Of a stretch of 64,000 bases of DNA, positions 22,240-33,817 are shown one piece after another. The stretch's first letter is position 1, and every line of letters starts with the position of its first letter. The stretch lies in the NCBI RefSeq assembly GCF_018691265.1, contig NW_024881277.1, forward strand, positions 7,677,080-7,741,079. The letters run 5' to 3'. The DNA is from Tyto alba. Lineage: Eukaryota; Chordata; Aves; Strigiformes; Tytonidae. The translations under genes were made by a program, and so were the position numbers. The notes beneath the pieces were generated by a model. The model did not search any database. It was not told the DNA's origin and was given only the letters and a program-made list of their open reading frames with translations.

Positions 22240-22985
22240 TCCACTGAGGACAGTATTGACAAAGCCTCCTCAGGGTCCTGTTAGAGCAGAAATCTGAAGG
22301 CAGTTATGAGAATTCGGAAAGAAAAAGGGAAAGTTGTCTCTGATGCTGAGTAATCCTCAATTTGTTGCATTAAGCCAAAGTTCCAAGTCCTAAGCCCATT
22401 AAACAAATGGCCAAGCCACGACCCCCAGCCCCTGGGAAGGGAGATCCTGTCCCTCCCACATTCCTCAGGGCTCTTCCTGGGGTAGGGGGTATGGAGATGT
22501 GCACCTCCCAGGCTCCTGAGGATGCACAAGGAGGCCATGAGGCCCCCGTGCTGCAAGGGACTGTGCCTCCTCACAGGCATCAGTGGCAGAGACAACAGCC
22601 ATAGCCAAAATCGTGATGGGGTTGACTTTACTGGAGGCTTTCAGCTTTCCCACAGCCCTCTGTCATCTCCACCACAGGCTGTCCTATGGGGCTGCATCCG
22701 CTGCGCCTCTTTCCCTGCAGGCTGTCCTCATCCCCCCAGCTCTCTCACCTTGCTCCTCCCGAGCATCTTCATTTCTTTCCTGACATTTCACCATGCTCTC
22801 TGGCTCTTCCTGGAAAAACAAAGCCTTGTTCTGATCCATACTCCTCCTGGGTCATGTGTTGCACCACAACATTTATCCTGTTGTCCAGTCTGGACTTCCC
22901 CAGCTGCACAGTATGACATTATTTCTTTCTCATGCTGTTTTCCACTGTGAAGAAAAAGTCCACCGTCTCTCAAACCACCCTTCAA
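22240..22985 (+). repeat. Dispersed repeat R, copy 2
   Basis: Same ordered blocks as at 16,400-17,230 and very close to 49,740-50,250, including GACCCCCAGCCCCTGGGAAGGGAGATC and CAGTGGCAGAGACAACAGCCATAGCC. Confidence 0.65.
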
Positions 22986-23189
22986 GGGTTCTTGGGCTAC
23001 TCCTAAACTGTCCCAAGTCTCCACAACACTTATCTCAGAATGTTTATATCTAAGCATATTGGACATGTGCTTGAGTCCTCTAAACCCCATATTGGGGTGA
23101 TGTCTGGGCAATCTTAAAGGTGTTTGGAGATGAAAACATAGTGGTTACAGGTCAAGAAAGATGGAGTGATACTTTTCACCAGGATCTGT

Positions 23190-23320
23190 ATTAGAATGAT
23201 AAGCGGCAATGGTGTTAAAATGAAAGAGGGTAGATTTAGATTTGAAATAAGGAAGAAATGTTTTACGATGAGGATACTGAGATACTGGAACAGGTTGCCT
23301 AGAGAAGTTCCAGGGAGAGG
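23190..23320 (+). mobile_element. CR1 3' fragment, sense arm of a palindrome
   Basis: Contains AAAGAGGGTAGATTTAGATTTG and GATACTGGAACAGGTTGCCTAGAGAAG, sense CR1. It pairs with the antisense CR1 that follows. Confidence 0.8.
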
Positions 23321-23321
23321 A

Positions 23322-24357
23322 AATTCATCACTTCTCTGGGCAACCTCTTCCAGTGTTTAACTACCCTCATAGTAAAGAATTTCCTCCTTTTATCTAATCT
23401 AAATCTACCCTCTTTCAGTTTAAACCCATTACCCTTTGTCCTATTCCTGCAATCCCTGATAAATAGTCCCTCCCCATCTTTCCTGTAGCCCTGTTTAAGT
23501 CCTGGAAGGCCACTAGAATTTCTCCCTTGGAGCCTTCTCTTCTTCAGTCTGAACAAAACAACCTCTATCAGCCTGTCCTCACAAGGGAGGTGCTCTCACC
23601 CCCCCGTCATCTTCACGGCCTCCTCTGGACCTGCTTGAGCATGTCCATGCCCTTTTTATGTTTGGATCATGAGAGCTGGAAGCCAGACTACAGGGCCGGT
23701 CTCATGAGAGCAGAGCAAAATGGGAGAATCCCTCACCTTGACCTGCTAGCCACACTTCTCTTGATGCAGCCCAGGACACGGTTGGTTTTCTGGCCTGCGA
23801 ATGCACATTGCTGGCTCACAATCAGTTTTCCATGAACTACCACCCCCAAGTCCTTCTCCGCAGGGCTGCTCTCAATCCACTCCTTGCCCAGCACCTATTT
23901 GTATGTGAGGTTGTCCCAAGCCATGGGTAGGACCTTGAACTTGGCCTTGTTGAACTTCATGAGGTCTGTATGGGCCCACTTCTCCAGCCTGTCCAGGTTC
24001 CTCTGGATGGCATCCTTTCCCTCCAACATGTCACCACACCACACAGTTTGGTGTCATCTGTGAACTTGCTGAGGATGCACTCATTCCTGCTGTCCATGAC
24101 GGCAACAAAGATGTCAATCAATACCAGCCCCAACTCCAACCCCTGAGGAATTCCCCTCATCTCTGTTCTCCAATTGGATGTTGAGCCTGTGACCTCAGCA
24201 CTTTGAGTTCGACCCCCCAACCAATTCTTTATCCACCGAGTGGTCTATCCGCCAAATCACCATCTCTCCAACTCTAGACGAGGATGTCATGCAGGACCGT
24301 GTCAAGTGCTTTGCACAAGTCCACATAGATGACGTCAGTTTCCCTTCCAACTGTTCT
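23322..24357 (-). mobile_element. CR1 LINE fragment, antisense (copy B)
   Basis: Counterpart of 1-895, with about 140 further bases at its left end (CTTCTCTGGGCAACCTCTTCCAG onward). Identity to copy A is very high by eye. No ORF is intact. Confidence 0.85.
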
Positions 24358-24424
24358 TTGGTGAGGCCAGCAACAGGGAAGACCAGTGTGTGTGCATGTC
24401 ATGTTGGTGTGTCTGCCAGTGGGT

Positions 24425-24917
24425 GTAACTCATGGTCTGAGCCTGGTCGGCAGCCAAACACCACACAGCTCCCACCTGGGAATGGGGAAGGAAGCAGAGG
24501 GGCAAAGGGACACTCACGGGTTGAGATAGGAACAGTTGAATAATGGTGATAAAATAATACAGTGGCAGTATGAACGGATAATGTAAAATGCAATTGCTCA
24601 CCACCTGCCGACTGACACCCAGCCGGCTCCCGGCCAGCGATCCTGAAACACAAAGATGCCGCGACCACAATCCCAAAAGTGAGAGTGTGCCCCTTCCCGC
24701 CCACCCCTCCTTTATATGGTGAGCGTAACATCACATGACATGGAATATTGGCCAATCCAGGCCCGGTGCTCCAGCTGTGTTCCCTCTCTGCTTCTTGTGA
24801 GCCTGTGCACAGGCAAGACACGGGGAGCTGGAGAGTCCCTGAAATCTCCGTGTGCATCAGCACTCCTACAGCTACCAAAAAGGAACAGGAACTCTATTCC
24901 AGTCTGAACCAGGACCG
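24425..24917 (-). mobile_element. ERV-L-like 3' LTR (copy B)
   Basis: Counterpart of 963-1455 with the same ends and a TATA-like CTTTATATGGTGAGC. Confidence 0.75.
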
Positions 24918-26231
24918 TGTCCACCCCTTATTCCATATCCTTTGCATTATCCTCAGGTTCCATATTTCCTAATACAGTCTAATAAATTACTGTCCTCTTC
25001 CCTGGTCTTAGGCATGTGCACACAGATATAATTCCCTTAGCCCATGGGCCATGGTAAGCCCATACGTGGAATTACCTTTGCCCAAGGACCTGGGTGCACT
25101 TGGTCCTTGCAGTCTATATACTGCAGAATGTATCGTGAGTTCATTTGGTCCATAGCTTCAGGTTCCATCTGTCCTAACAGTCTCTTAAGGCAGGAGGAGG
25201 GATTCTCAGTTGGTAGGGCACAGGTGTCCTTGGGCCTGGCAGGAGGATGGCATGCAGTCTCTGTTGCAGTTGGAGCTGGTGGCTGATGCATCTGACGCTG
25301 TCTGTATTCAGTCTGCAGCAGTCGCTGGGTATCAGTTGCTGAAACGAATCGTGACTTTATCAAAGTTCGTGTTTTTCTTCATGAATATGATGCCATTAGC
25401 ATAATATGTGTCAACCATAGCAATGCATTTATAGGGTTGTTTGGTGATTAATGTAATACAGTTTATTGGCTATTTTCACCTAACATTAAGTCCCCTTGAG
25501 GCACACATCAGACATCCTCATCCTTCTGCATTGCCCACCAAGTGCACTCAGGTCCTTGGGCAAAGGAAATTCCACGTATGGGCTTACTTTTACCTGAAGT
25601 AGGAGTAACCCAAATAGTCTTCCCCAGCATGTGCTTAAGGTGCACTACTGGGACTCTATCTCCATCTGCAGTATGTAGAATGTTTGACTGGGCAGGGCCA
25701 TCCTGGTTGGTAGATCCTCTAGTATTGACCAACCAGGTGGGCTTTGCTAAATGTCTGTCCCAGTGTTTAAAAGTTCTTCTTCTCATTGCTCTCAGCATGG
25801 TCTTTAGTAGCCCATTGTACCACTCAATTTTCCTAGAGGCTGGTGCATGATAGGGGATGTGATATACCCCCTCAATGCCATGTTCTTTTACCCAGGTGTT
25901 TATGAGATTATTTCAAAAATGAGTGCCATTATCTGACTCAATTCTTTCTGGGGTACCATGTTGCCACAGGACTTGTTTTTCAAGGCCCAGAATAGTGTTC
26001 TGGGCAGTGGCATGGGGCACGGCCTGTGTCTCCACCCACCCGGTAGTTGCTTCCACCATTGTGAGCGCATAAAGTTTGACATGCCAAGTATTGTGGAAGC
26101 GTGATGTAATCACTCTGCCAGGCCTCCCCATATCTATATTTTAACCATAGCCCTCGATACCAAAGAGGTTTTAACCTCTTGGCTTGCCTGATTGCAGCAT
26201 GTGTATCACATTCACAGATAACCTGTGTGAG
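24918..26231 (-). pseudogene. ERV-L-like pol remnant (integrase), copy B
   Basis: Counterpart of 1456-2772. The N-terminal side is open further here (25,913-26,131: TGWVETQAVPHATAQN, then ESDNGTHF), but a one-base change shifts frame right after GTHF. 25,508-25,798 gives the post-core piece (HWDRHLAKPTWLV). The two copies are broken at different points, so at least some lesions arose after the duplication. Confidence 0.8.
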
Positions 26232-26721
26232 TGGTCGTGGTTTAAACCTGGTCAGCAGCTAAACACCACGCAGCTGCTCACCCACCCTCCCCTCCACTTG
26301 GGAATGGGGAGGGAATCGGAGGGCAAAGGGAGACTCATGGGTTGAGATAAAAACAGTTTAATAACAGTAACAGAATAATATGATGACATGATGAATGGGT
26401 AACGTACAATACAGCTGCTCACCACCCGCTGACCGACACCCACCTGCTCCCAGCCAGCGATCCCGAACACAAAGACACTGTGGCAACACTCCCGGAAGTG
26501 AGAGCCCCTTCTGACCCACTCCTTCCTTTATATAGTGAGCGGAATGTCACATGACATAGAATATCGGCCAATCGGGGCCCAGCACTCCAGCTGTGCTCCC
26601 CCCACCCCCGCACATAGGCAAGGGCTCTCGGACATGGAGATCCTCTGGAATCTCAGTGTGCTGCAGCACTCCTCCCGCTGCCAAAATGAACATGATCTCT
26701 ATTCCAGCCCAAACCAGGACA
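26232..26721 (-). mobile_element. ERV-L-like 5' LTR (copy B)
   Basis: Counterpart of 2773-3254. It ends CCAGGACA at 26,721, directly before the gammaretrovirus-like leader. Confidence 0.8.
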
Positions 26722-26875
26722 GGGGCCCTGTGTGTAACTGCGTGTCTGTGTGCCTGTATGCCTGCATGAGAGAAGTGAAACGCAGCACAGCTGCGAAGTG
26801 AGTGCGGAGTTCTGATCTCCGCTTCCATGTCCTCCACGAGGAGAGTGGCCGGAGGCAAGTGAAGTGAATGAAGTG

Positions 26876-27131
26876 TATGTCAGATTTTAAAACAGTATTG
26901 TTTGAGCCTGTGGTTAACTTTTGGTGCCCCATACACAGACCCGAGGATTTTTCTTGTAATTGATCTTTGTTTTTGAATGCTTTGGTTGTGGACAAGACGT
27001 CTGGGTGGAATTTGGAGACGATTTCTGGTGTAGTAAATGTCAAGGGAAGTGGTCTGACTGGGACAGAATTGAGCACTCAGGTGAGCTTAAAAGAACTTAT
27101 TGTGGGAACCCATTAAACTTACAGAGGCAAT
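26876..27131 (+). pseudogene. Broken zinc-ribbon leader ORF (copy B)
   Basis: Counterpart of 3410-3667. The ATG, both CX2C pairs and the surrounding frame are still legible, but small deletions between TTTTTCTTGTAAT and GAATGCTTTGG introduce a TGA and a shift. It is non-coding as it stands. Confidence 0.6.
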
Positions 27132-27168
27132 AGAAGCAGAATGTGGATAAGTCCTCCAGGCTAACAAT

Positions 27169-28608
27169 ATGGGAGGGAAACAGAGTGGGGGTAGAGTGAA
27201 AAAGAGCCCTCTGGGCAGCATCTTAGCCCATTGGAAGGAAATCAGAGGAACACCAGGTGGAATTGTGAATAAAAGGACCTTACCTAAATACTGTAACCAG
27301 TGGTGGACCCTGTAAAATTAGATGATGGGGAAAAATGGCCCTTTAATTGAACCTTGAATTATAATACTTTGTTGCAACTGATGTTGTTTTTTGAGGAGAG
27401 AAGGAAAGTGGGATGACTTCTCGTATGCAGACACCCCGAAATCACCCTGAGTATCAAACTGATTGTGGATTAAAGAGCCCACAAGACCCAATGGTTTTGG
27501 CTCTAGAAAAGGAAAATATGAAAGAAGGAAAAGGAAAACTAAAAAGGTGCTGTTCAGCCTGTAGCATAAGTCAAAGATCCACAGGGTTGGAAAAGCTAAG
27601 GGATCCCAAGGTGGGAGAGCTGCCAGAATATTATAAACTCCCAGCAAAAACACAACAAAAGGAACGGGAGGATTTGGACCCAGGAACTCCTCCCGATAGC
27701 CTGGTCACTTTACATATCCGGAGTAAAAAGGAAAGAGTTATGGTACAGGCACGCTTGAGAGAAGCTATAGGTCAAGGAGGAGAGCCTGTCCTAATAAAAA
27801 TTCCCTTCTCCTCCTTTGATCTAGAAACATGGAAAAATGTGGCGAAAAACTATCGGAGTGATTCTGTGGGGGTGATCAAACACTTCCAGTTTCTGATAAA
27901 ACAGCATAACCCTGACTGGAGTGATATTCGATTGTTATTAGACCATATGACAGAGTCAGAAAAACAATTATTATTTAAAACAGCCCAAGAGCTGGCTAGT
28001 GATTTTCTTAAGAATACGGGGAAGATATAAAAGACCATTTCCCCTTACAGGATCCAGGATGGATCCCTAATAGAGGGACGCATGTAAGGTTGCTGAATAC
28101 ATACAGAGATTGGGTTATGAGAAGAACGGAGTGGGCTATTCCAAAAACAATTAATTGCACAACTTTGTATGCCGTTTAGCAAGGTCTAAGGCATACTCCC
28201 TCAGAATTTTTGGATAAACTACAGGATACTATGAAGCAGTACACCCCTTTAGACCCAGGATCAGAAGTAGGCACTCAGCAATTAGTGTCTCTGTTCATCG
28301 GACAATCAGCGAGGGACATCCGGAGGAAGCTGCAGAAATTGAAGCTGGTGGAAAGCAGGAATTTGGAGACTTTGTTAGATGAAGCATGGAGAGTGTTTAG
28401 CAACAGAGAGGAGGATGGTCGAAGAAGAGACCAGCGGAAGTTGGTAGCAGTGTTACAAGAAAATAAAGAATTCAGGAGTATGGGACCAAGGTGGCCTGTG
28501 GGAAGGGATCAGTGCTCATGGTGTAAACAAAGGGGACATTGGAAGAATGAATATCCGGAGAAACAAAAAAGGAAAGGGAGGATACAGGCCCATGTCAAAG
28601 AAGATTGA
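27169..28608 (+). pseudogene. ERV gag (matrix, capsid, nucleocapsid), broken
   Basis: Matrix begins MGGKQSGG and hits TAA at codon 49 after a one-base shift. 27,413-28,030 encodes the capsid N-terminal part with gammaretrovirus-like PFSSFDLETWKNV and HNPDWSDIRLLL. A shift near 28,015 moves the rest of capsid to another frame, which has one in-frame TAG (28,177-28,179) and runs on to TGA 28,606-28,608. The nucleocapsid knuckle reads CSWCKQRGHWKNEY: the fourth zinc ligand (Cys) is Tyr at 28,552-28,554. The order fits ERV class I. Confidence 0.85.
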
Positions 28609-28977
28609 CGAGGATCTGGGGAATCTACCCTAGCAGATCCACTGGTTACATATAAGCTAGGGAAACGACAACAGAATATAAAATTTCTAGTAGATACTGG
28701 AGCAACACTTTGGGTTTTGGATGAGGCTTTAACACCTATGGATCATGATTATGTAACTGTAAGAGGAGTTATCAGCCAAAGTGAAAAGTCATACTTTTTA
28801 AAACCCCTTAAATTTAAATTAGGAAAACAATTGGGAATACATAAATTCTTACATATGCCTATTTCCCCAGGACCTCTATTAGGCCAAGACCTATTGGAGC
28901 TGTTGAAAGTGAAAGTAACTTTTGAGGGAAGAAAAATAGAATTTCAAGTGGGGAATGATCAGCTAATTGAACTTTAG
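28609..28977 (+). pseudogene. ERV protease (retropepsin)
   Basis: In the same frame as the end of gag, across its TGA. It has the catalytic FLVDTGAT motif, a flap-like VRGVISQ and LLGQDLLELL near the C-terminus, all in gammaretroviral order. The frame ends in TAG at 28,975-28,977 and then continues open into the RT leader. Taken alone the domain looks intact. The in-frame gag stop suggests gammaretrovirus-style readthrough rather than frameshifting. Confidence 0.82.
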
Positions 28978-29979
28978 AGTCTGGCCCTTATAGACACTCC
29001 TGTCAGTCCAGGAGTGCCTGAAGAAGTCTGGAATCAAGTATATCCGGGAGTATGGGCCTCGGAAACACGAGGAAGGGTGAAAAATGCCTCCTCAATAACA
29101 GTAAAACTTAAAACAGGAAGGCAGCCTGTGAGAATTAGGCAATAACTCCTTAGGAAAGAAGATAGTGAAGGAATCCAGCCAATAATTGACTGATTCACCA
29201 AATTTGGGTTGTTAACAGAGTGTGAATCAGAATATAACACTCTCATTTTACCAGTCAAAAAGCCAGATGGGAGTTATCAGATAGCGCAGGATCTCAGACC
29301 TATCAATAGGATGGTTGAAGACTTGCACCCTGTTGTGGCCAACCCATACACATTATTAACCAAATTAGAACTTGAATTGGCCTGGTTTACTGTATTGGAC
29401 CTAAAAGATTCCTTCTTTTGCCTACCCTTGAGCCCTGAAAGTCAGTTGCTGTTTGCGTTTGAATGGGAAAACCCTGACTCTGGAAGAAAGACACAATTAA
29501 CATGGACTGTGTTACCACAGGGGTTTAAGAATACCCTCGCTCTTTTTGGAAATCAATTAGCCAAGGATTTGGAGAAGTGGGAACGACCACATGGAGCTGG
29601 GATAATACTACAATATGTTGGTGATTTATTGATAGCAGCAGAAATGAGTGAGATATACATAGTATGGACAGTTAGTCTGCTAAATTTCCTTGGACTTAAT
29701 GCCTATCGAGCCTCTCCACAGAAAGCCCAAGTGGCCCAGCAGCTGGTGACTTACCTTGGATACGAGATAAGTGCTGGACAAAGATCTCTAGGCACAGCAA
29801 GAAAGGTGGCCATTTGCCAGACCCCTCGACCACAGGCAGCTAAGGAGCTCCATACATTTTTAGGAATGATGGGATGGTGTCACCACTGGATATACAACTA
29901 CGGACTCCTGGTAGGGCCACACTATGAACTGTTAAAATCCAGGTCTGGGAAGCCTCACTTGGAATGGGGAAGCAGATAA
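28978..29979 (+). pseudogene. ERV reverse transcriptase, inactivated
   Basis: After the protease stop the frame carries two more stops (TAA near 29,143 and TGA near 29,191), then is open from 29,209. RT motifs are LPVKKPDGSYQ, DLRPIN, TVLDLKDSFF (motif A, catalytic Asp kept), LPQGFKN and LQYVGDLLIA. The last should be YVDD, so one catalytic Asp is Gly (GGT at 29,620-29,622). The connection region follows (LGYEISAGQR, ELHTFLGMMGWC). A one-base shift near 29,966 separates it from the next segment. Confidence 0.9.
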
Positions 29980-31092
29980 AGCGTTCCAGCAACTGAAAAA
30001 GAAGCTCATGGAGGCCCCTGTCTTGGGGCTACCTGACACAACCAAACCATTTTGGCTGTTCTCCCATGAGAAGCAGGGACTAGCCCTGGGAATCCTGGCT
30101 CAGAATGTGGGACCATACAGAAGGGCAGTGGCATACTTCTCCAAACAACTTGATGAAGTTAGTAAAGGTTGGCCTAGCTGCCTAAGGGCAGTAGCAGCAC
30201 TAGTGCTAAACATTCAGGAAGCACGCAAATACACATTAGGCCAAAGGATCACAGTGTTGCTATCCCATACCATATCTACAGTATTAGAGGTAAAAGGGGG
30301 GCACTGGCTCTCACCCCAAAGATTTCTTAAGTACCAGGCTGTTCTAGTGGAACAGGATGAAGTGGAAGTAGTCGTTACTAACATTGCCAACTCAGCATCT
30401 TTCCTCAGTGGAAATACAGGGGAATCGGTATCACATGACTGCCTGGAAATGATTGAAGCAGTAGCGGATCCGATCTGAAGGAGGAACCTTTAGCAGACGT
30501 GGAGGACTCCTGGTATACAGACAGGAGCAGCTTCATTCGACAAGGCGTCCGCAAAGCAGGGTATGCTGTAACCACTCCACAGCCCCTGCCCCAGATACCT
30601 TGGCACAAAAAAGCAGAATTAATAGCCTTAACCAGAGTGCTGGAACTCCCCAAAGGCAAAAAGATAAACAACTGGATGGACTCTAAATACACCTTTGGGG
30701 TGGTCCATGCCCATGGGGCCATATGGAAAGAAAGAGGACTCCTGTCCACCCAAGGGAAAATTATAAAGCATGCTGAAGAGATTCTTAAGTTCCTGGAAGC
30801 CATCCAGCTGCTCGAGAAGGTGGATATTATGCATTGCAAAGCTCACCAGAAAGGAAACACTGCCCAGGAGTTGGGCAATGCCACAGCAGACCACGAGGCT
30901 AAAAGAGTGACAGAGAAGGGTGATGTAAGGGTACAGTCTTTGGTCCCAGATGGTAAAATACAAATTGATTGCAAACCCATATATTCAAAAGAAGATCAGA
31001 AACTAATTGAGGAGTTGGGAGGGAAAGTTGAAACAAGTGGTTGGGCTAAAACTCTGCAAAGAAAATTAATCACACCATTCACATTGTTGTAG
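29980..31092 (+). pseudogene. ERV RT connection and RNase H
   Basis: Two open pieces, 30,008-30,478 (PVLGLPDTTKPFWLF, VAYFSKQLD) and about 30,468-31,092, differ in frame. RNase H keeps its four acidic residues in context: WYTDRSS, KKAELIALT, NWMDSKYTF and NATADHEAK. The residue after the first Asp, usually Gly, is Arg. The segment ends at TAG 31,090-31,092, before integrase. Confidence 0.85.
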
Positions 31093-32119
31093 GCCATTGC
31101 CATGGCAGAACATAGAAAAAATCTCATTGGGGAACAGAGTCTCTGTATAGGTATTTGAACCAGCGTGTAATTGCCCAAAACCTTTACACTACTGTTAAAG
31201 AGGTGACCCAGCAGTGTGAAATATGTTTACAGAATAATCCTAAAATGGGCCTCAAAGCCCAACTAGGACAAAAATGGGGAGGGGAAACTATCCGGGACAG
31301 CAATGGCAAATTGACTTCACAGAGCTCCCAAGAAAAGGAGGGTACCGGTATTTATTGGTCCTAACAGACACCTTCTCAGGTTGGCTGGAAGCATTCCCTT
31401 GCCGAACCAGTAAAGCCCTAGAGGTGACCAAGGTCATATTACAAGAAATAATAACAAGGTTTGGGGTTCCAGTGGTTGTATCCTCAGACCGAGGGTTGCA
31501 CTTCATTGCAAAAGTTGTTCAACAAGTTAGCAAACTTCTGGGGATAGATTGGCAATTACATACCCCATATAGGCCACAAGTAAGCGGCCAGGTGGAGAAA
31601 ATGAACCACCTTATTGAAATACAGATTGTCAAATTGGGACAAGAAGCTGAATTGCTCTGGCCTCAGGCCCTACCATTGGCTCTTTTGAGAATGAGAACCA
31701 AACCCAGAGCCAAAGAAAGGCCGAATCCCTTCGAAATAGGATACGGGAGACCCTACATGATACAGGCTGGAACATCAACCGAGGTCGGGAATGAAATACT
31801 AACCGATTATGTGATAACCCTGCAGAAACAGATTCAGGAGGTTAGGAAGCTAGTCTTGGGAACTAGTGCCTGAGGTCTGGATGGACCTGTGCATAATATT
31901 GAGCCTGGAGATTATGTGTATGTCAGATCTCTTTCAGATTCGCCTCTGGAGCCAAGGTGGGAAGGCCCTTTCCAGGTGTTGCTGACATCCCATACAGCTA
32001 TCAAGATTAAAGAACAAGCATCGTGGATACAGTATACCAGAGGGAAGAAAGCCCCTAAAACCCAGTGGCAATCAGCACCTACTGGACCCCTGAAGCTCCG
32101 CATTCAAAAGCGGAGCTAA
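31093..32119 (+). pseudogene. ERV integrase, frame-broken
   Basis: The zinc-binding end retains QQCEICLQNNP (31,155-31,364). The core is in another frame (31,274-31,873) with [16 protein letters not shown] and SGQVEKMNH, so the D-D-E triad is present. A TGA at 31,871-31,873 precedes the C-terminal domain, which reads EPRWEGPFQVLLTSHTAIK (a GPY/F-type module) and ends at TAA 32,117-32,119. Gammaretroviral in order. At least two breaks. Confidence 0.88.
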
Positions 32120-32120
32120 G

Positions 32121-32640
32121 ATGAGGACTAAGAGCCCTGTAATACTGCTCCTTTTCAGTGCCTGTGTAATAGCATGGAGGGATAATGTGTTTCTGCAACA
32201 AACTGGGAAGATAGCTCGTTCACTAAATTTAACAGATTGTTGGGTATGTACAGCTCTTCCCAGAGGAGGAAATTCAGGACCACTCTTATTTGGAGTAGTA
32301 TCTAAGAATTCAACTATGAATGCTCAGACTACAAAAAGTTGCACTTTTGGGGAAGATAGAGATAAAAGGACAGGGCCTAATTTCATTTGCAGATATGGGA
32401 TCAAGCAAACACAATATACAGAAGAAATAGCACAGGAGGACAGGATGTAGGGACATTCAGATCACTGGAGACTTTAATTGGGACCATTCAGAATATCCAA
32501 GAGAAAAGTGCAGGTAAAGGGCAAGCTCTGTTTTTCCTTAGTAAACAGACTGAAAAGTGTAGTCTAGGTGCTGGGTGCTGGTGGCTCGGCGGAGATGGAG
32601 TGGCCAGAAAAAGCCTGCCTGCTAATTAGACAGGGATATG
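32121..32640 (+). pseudogene. ERV env surface-subunit fragment
   Basis: The ATG lies one base after the pol stop. The first 18 or so residues form a hydrophobic signal peptide (VILLLFSACVIAW). DCWVCT is a CXXC motif of the kind used for SU-TM disulfide exchange. There are N-glycosylation sites (NLT, NST). The frame stops at TAG 32,448-32,450. Shifted SU-like text continues to about 32,600. Receptor-binding C-terminal and TM parts are not contiguous, so the glycoprotein is not made. Confidence 0.82.
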
Positions 32641-32865
32641 TGCATTGGGGTACTTGATACCCCAGGACAAAATATTTCAGGTGCTGCTGACCACCCAGAC
32701 AGCGATCTGAACTAAAGAAAAGGGTGGACTCATGCCTCCTGAGGAAAAGGACCGGTGGAAAAGCCTCAGGAGTGGACTGTGGTACCATCAACTGACCAAC
32801 TACAAGTCACCCTCAAAGAACTAAGTAAATTCATCAGGAGGGGATTGAATGACTCTTAACCAGTG
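32641..32865 (+). pseudogene. Second, divergent integrase C-terminal domain
   Basis: After the SU fragment the text reads FQVLLTTQTAI, then a stop, then TKEK and KGWTHAS, then LQVTLKELSKFIRRGL. This parallels the GPF domain at 31,960-32,030 but is clearly diverged. It is the tail of pol from a different ERV, so this locus is a composite of at least two related proviruses. Confidence 0.65.
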
Positions 32866-32948
32866 GTTTGACTGGGGTTTTGACTGGGTTCAGAAGTAAC
32901 ACTGTGAAAATTTACTTATTCATTTACTTACTTGCTGTATAAGGAACC

Positions 32949-32965
32949 AAAAAAAAAAAAAAAAA
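32949..32965 (+). repeat. Poly(A) run (17 A) at left edge of insert
   Basis: A17, preceded by TATAAGGAACC. No AATAAA lies upstream. A similar A16 closes the segment at 34,855-34,870. Confidence 0.9.
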
Positions 32966-33817
32966 TGTCAGGGAAAAGCTGGCGTTTACTGAGCATTAAC
33001 TGGCAGACATGTGACAGAGTGGCTTTTGGTAATAGATTATGAACATTTTGGATTCGATCAGGCATTGCTAGAAAATCAACCTAATAGGGTAATACCTTGT
33101 CTCGAGTGTATGTATGGGTGTCATGAAGCGTGGTTTTGTGTGATGTGAAATGTGTCACCGGAGGTGGTATTTCTTGCAGATGGAGAAAATTGTGTTATAA
33201 CTGTATAGGGAAGGGGCATGAACTGTAACCTTGATTTACGGGAAAAAGAGGTTAATCCCCATAATTTGGGATGTCCCTGAGAGTTGATGGAAGGACACTA
33301 TCAGAAAGTGCCAAAAAAAGAAGAAAATTTGCTTTGCTTGGAAACAAAGGAAGTGGCTACGAAGGAGCTGAACTTGAATTGACTAACTCTTAACACACAG
33401 ATTCGTTAAAAGTAGAGGGCAAGACCGGGTTAACCTCTGTGTTCGCCACCAGGAAGACTTTTATCTCAGCTGTGGGCTGCAACGCCATAGGCATGAGAGG
33501 TGGGAGTATATGTTATACCGGACCTCTGCTAATCATCCTGATATGGTTTGCTTTAATAGTGGCAAATTTGTGCAGCAAGTGCTTTACTGTTATGTCCAAC
33601 ATCAGAGTGGCTTTGCTTTCCCAAAGACAGAAGGGTGGATGGAGATATTTTTAGTGGGAAGAAGAGAATCCAAGTAAAAGATGTGACAGAAGTAAAACAG
33701 CCAGTACCAAAACCGCCAAAAAGACCTATAACAGAATTTTCGACATGGTTAACCAAACATAGACAAGGTAACAATAACAGTAACACTACCAATCAACAGT
33801 TTTCCACCCAAACCTAC

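Larger units (their letters stand above)
23463..27529. repeat. Segmental duplication, copy B (direct orientation)
   Basis: Direct copy of 1-4068 at a spacing of about 23.46 kb. Differences are mostly single substitutions, with small indels in the ERV leader and matrix. Homology ends inside gag. Confidence 0.93.
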
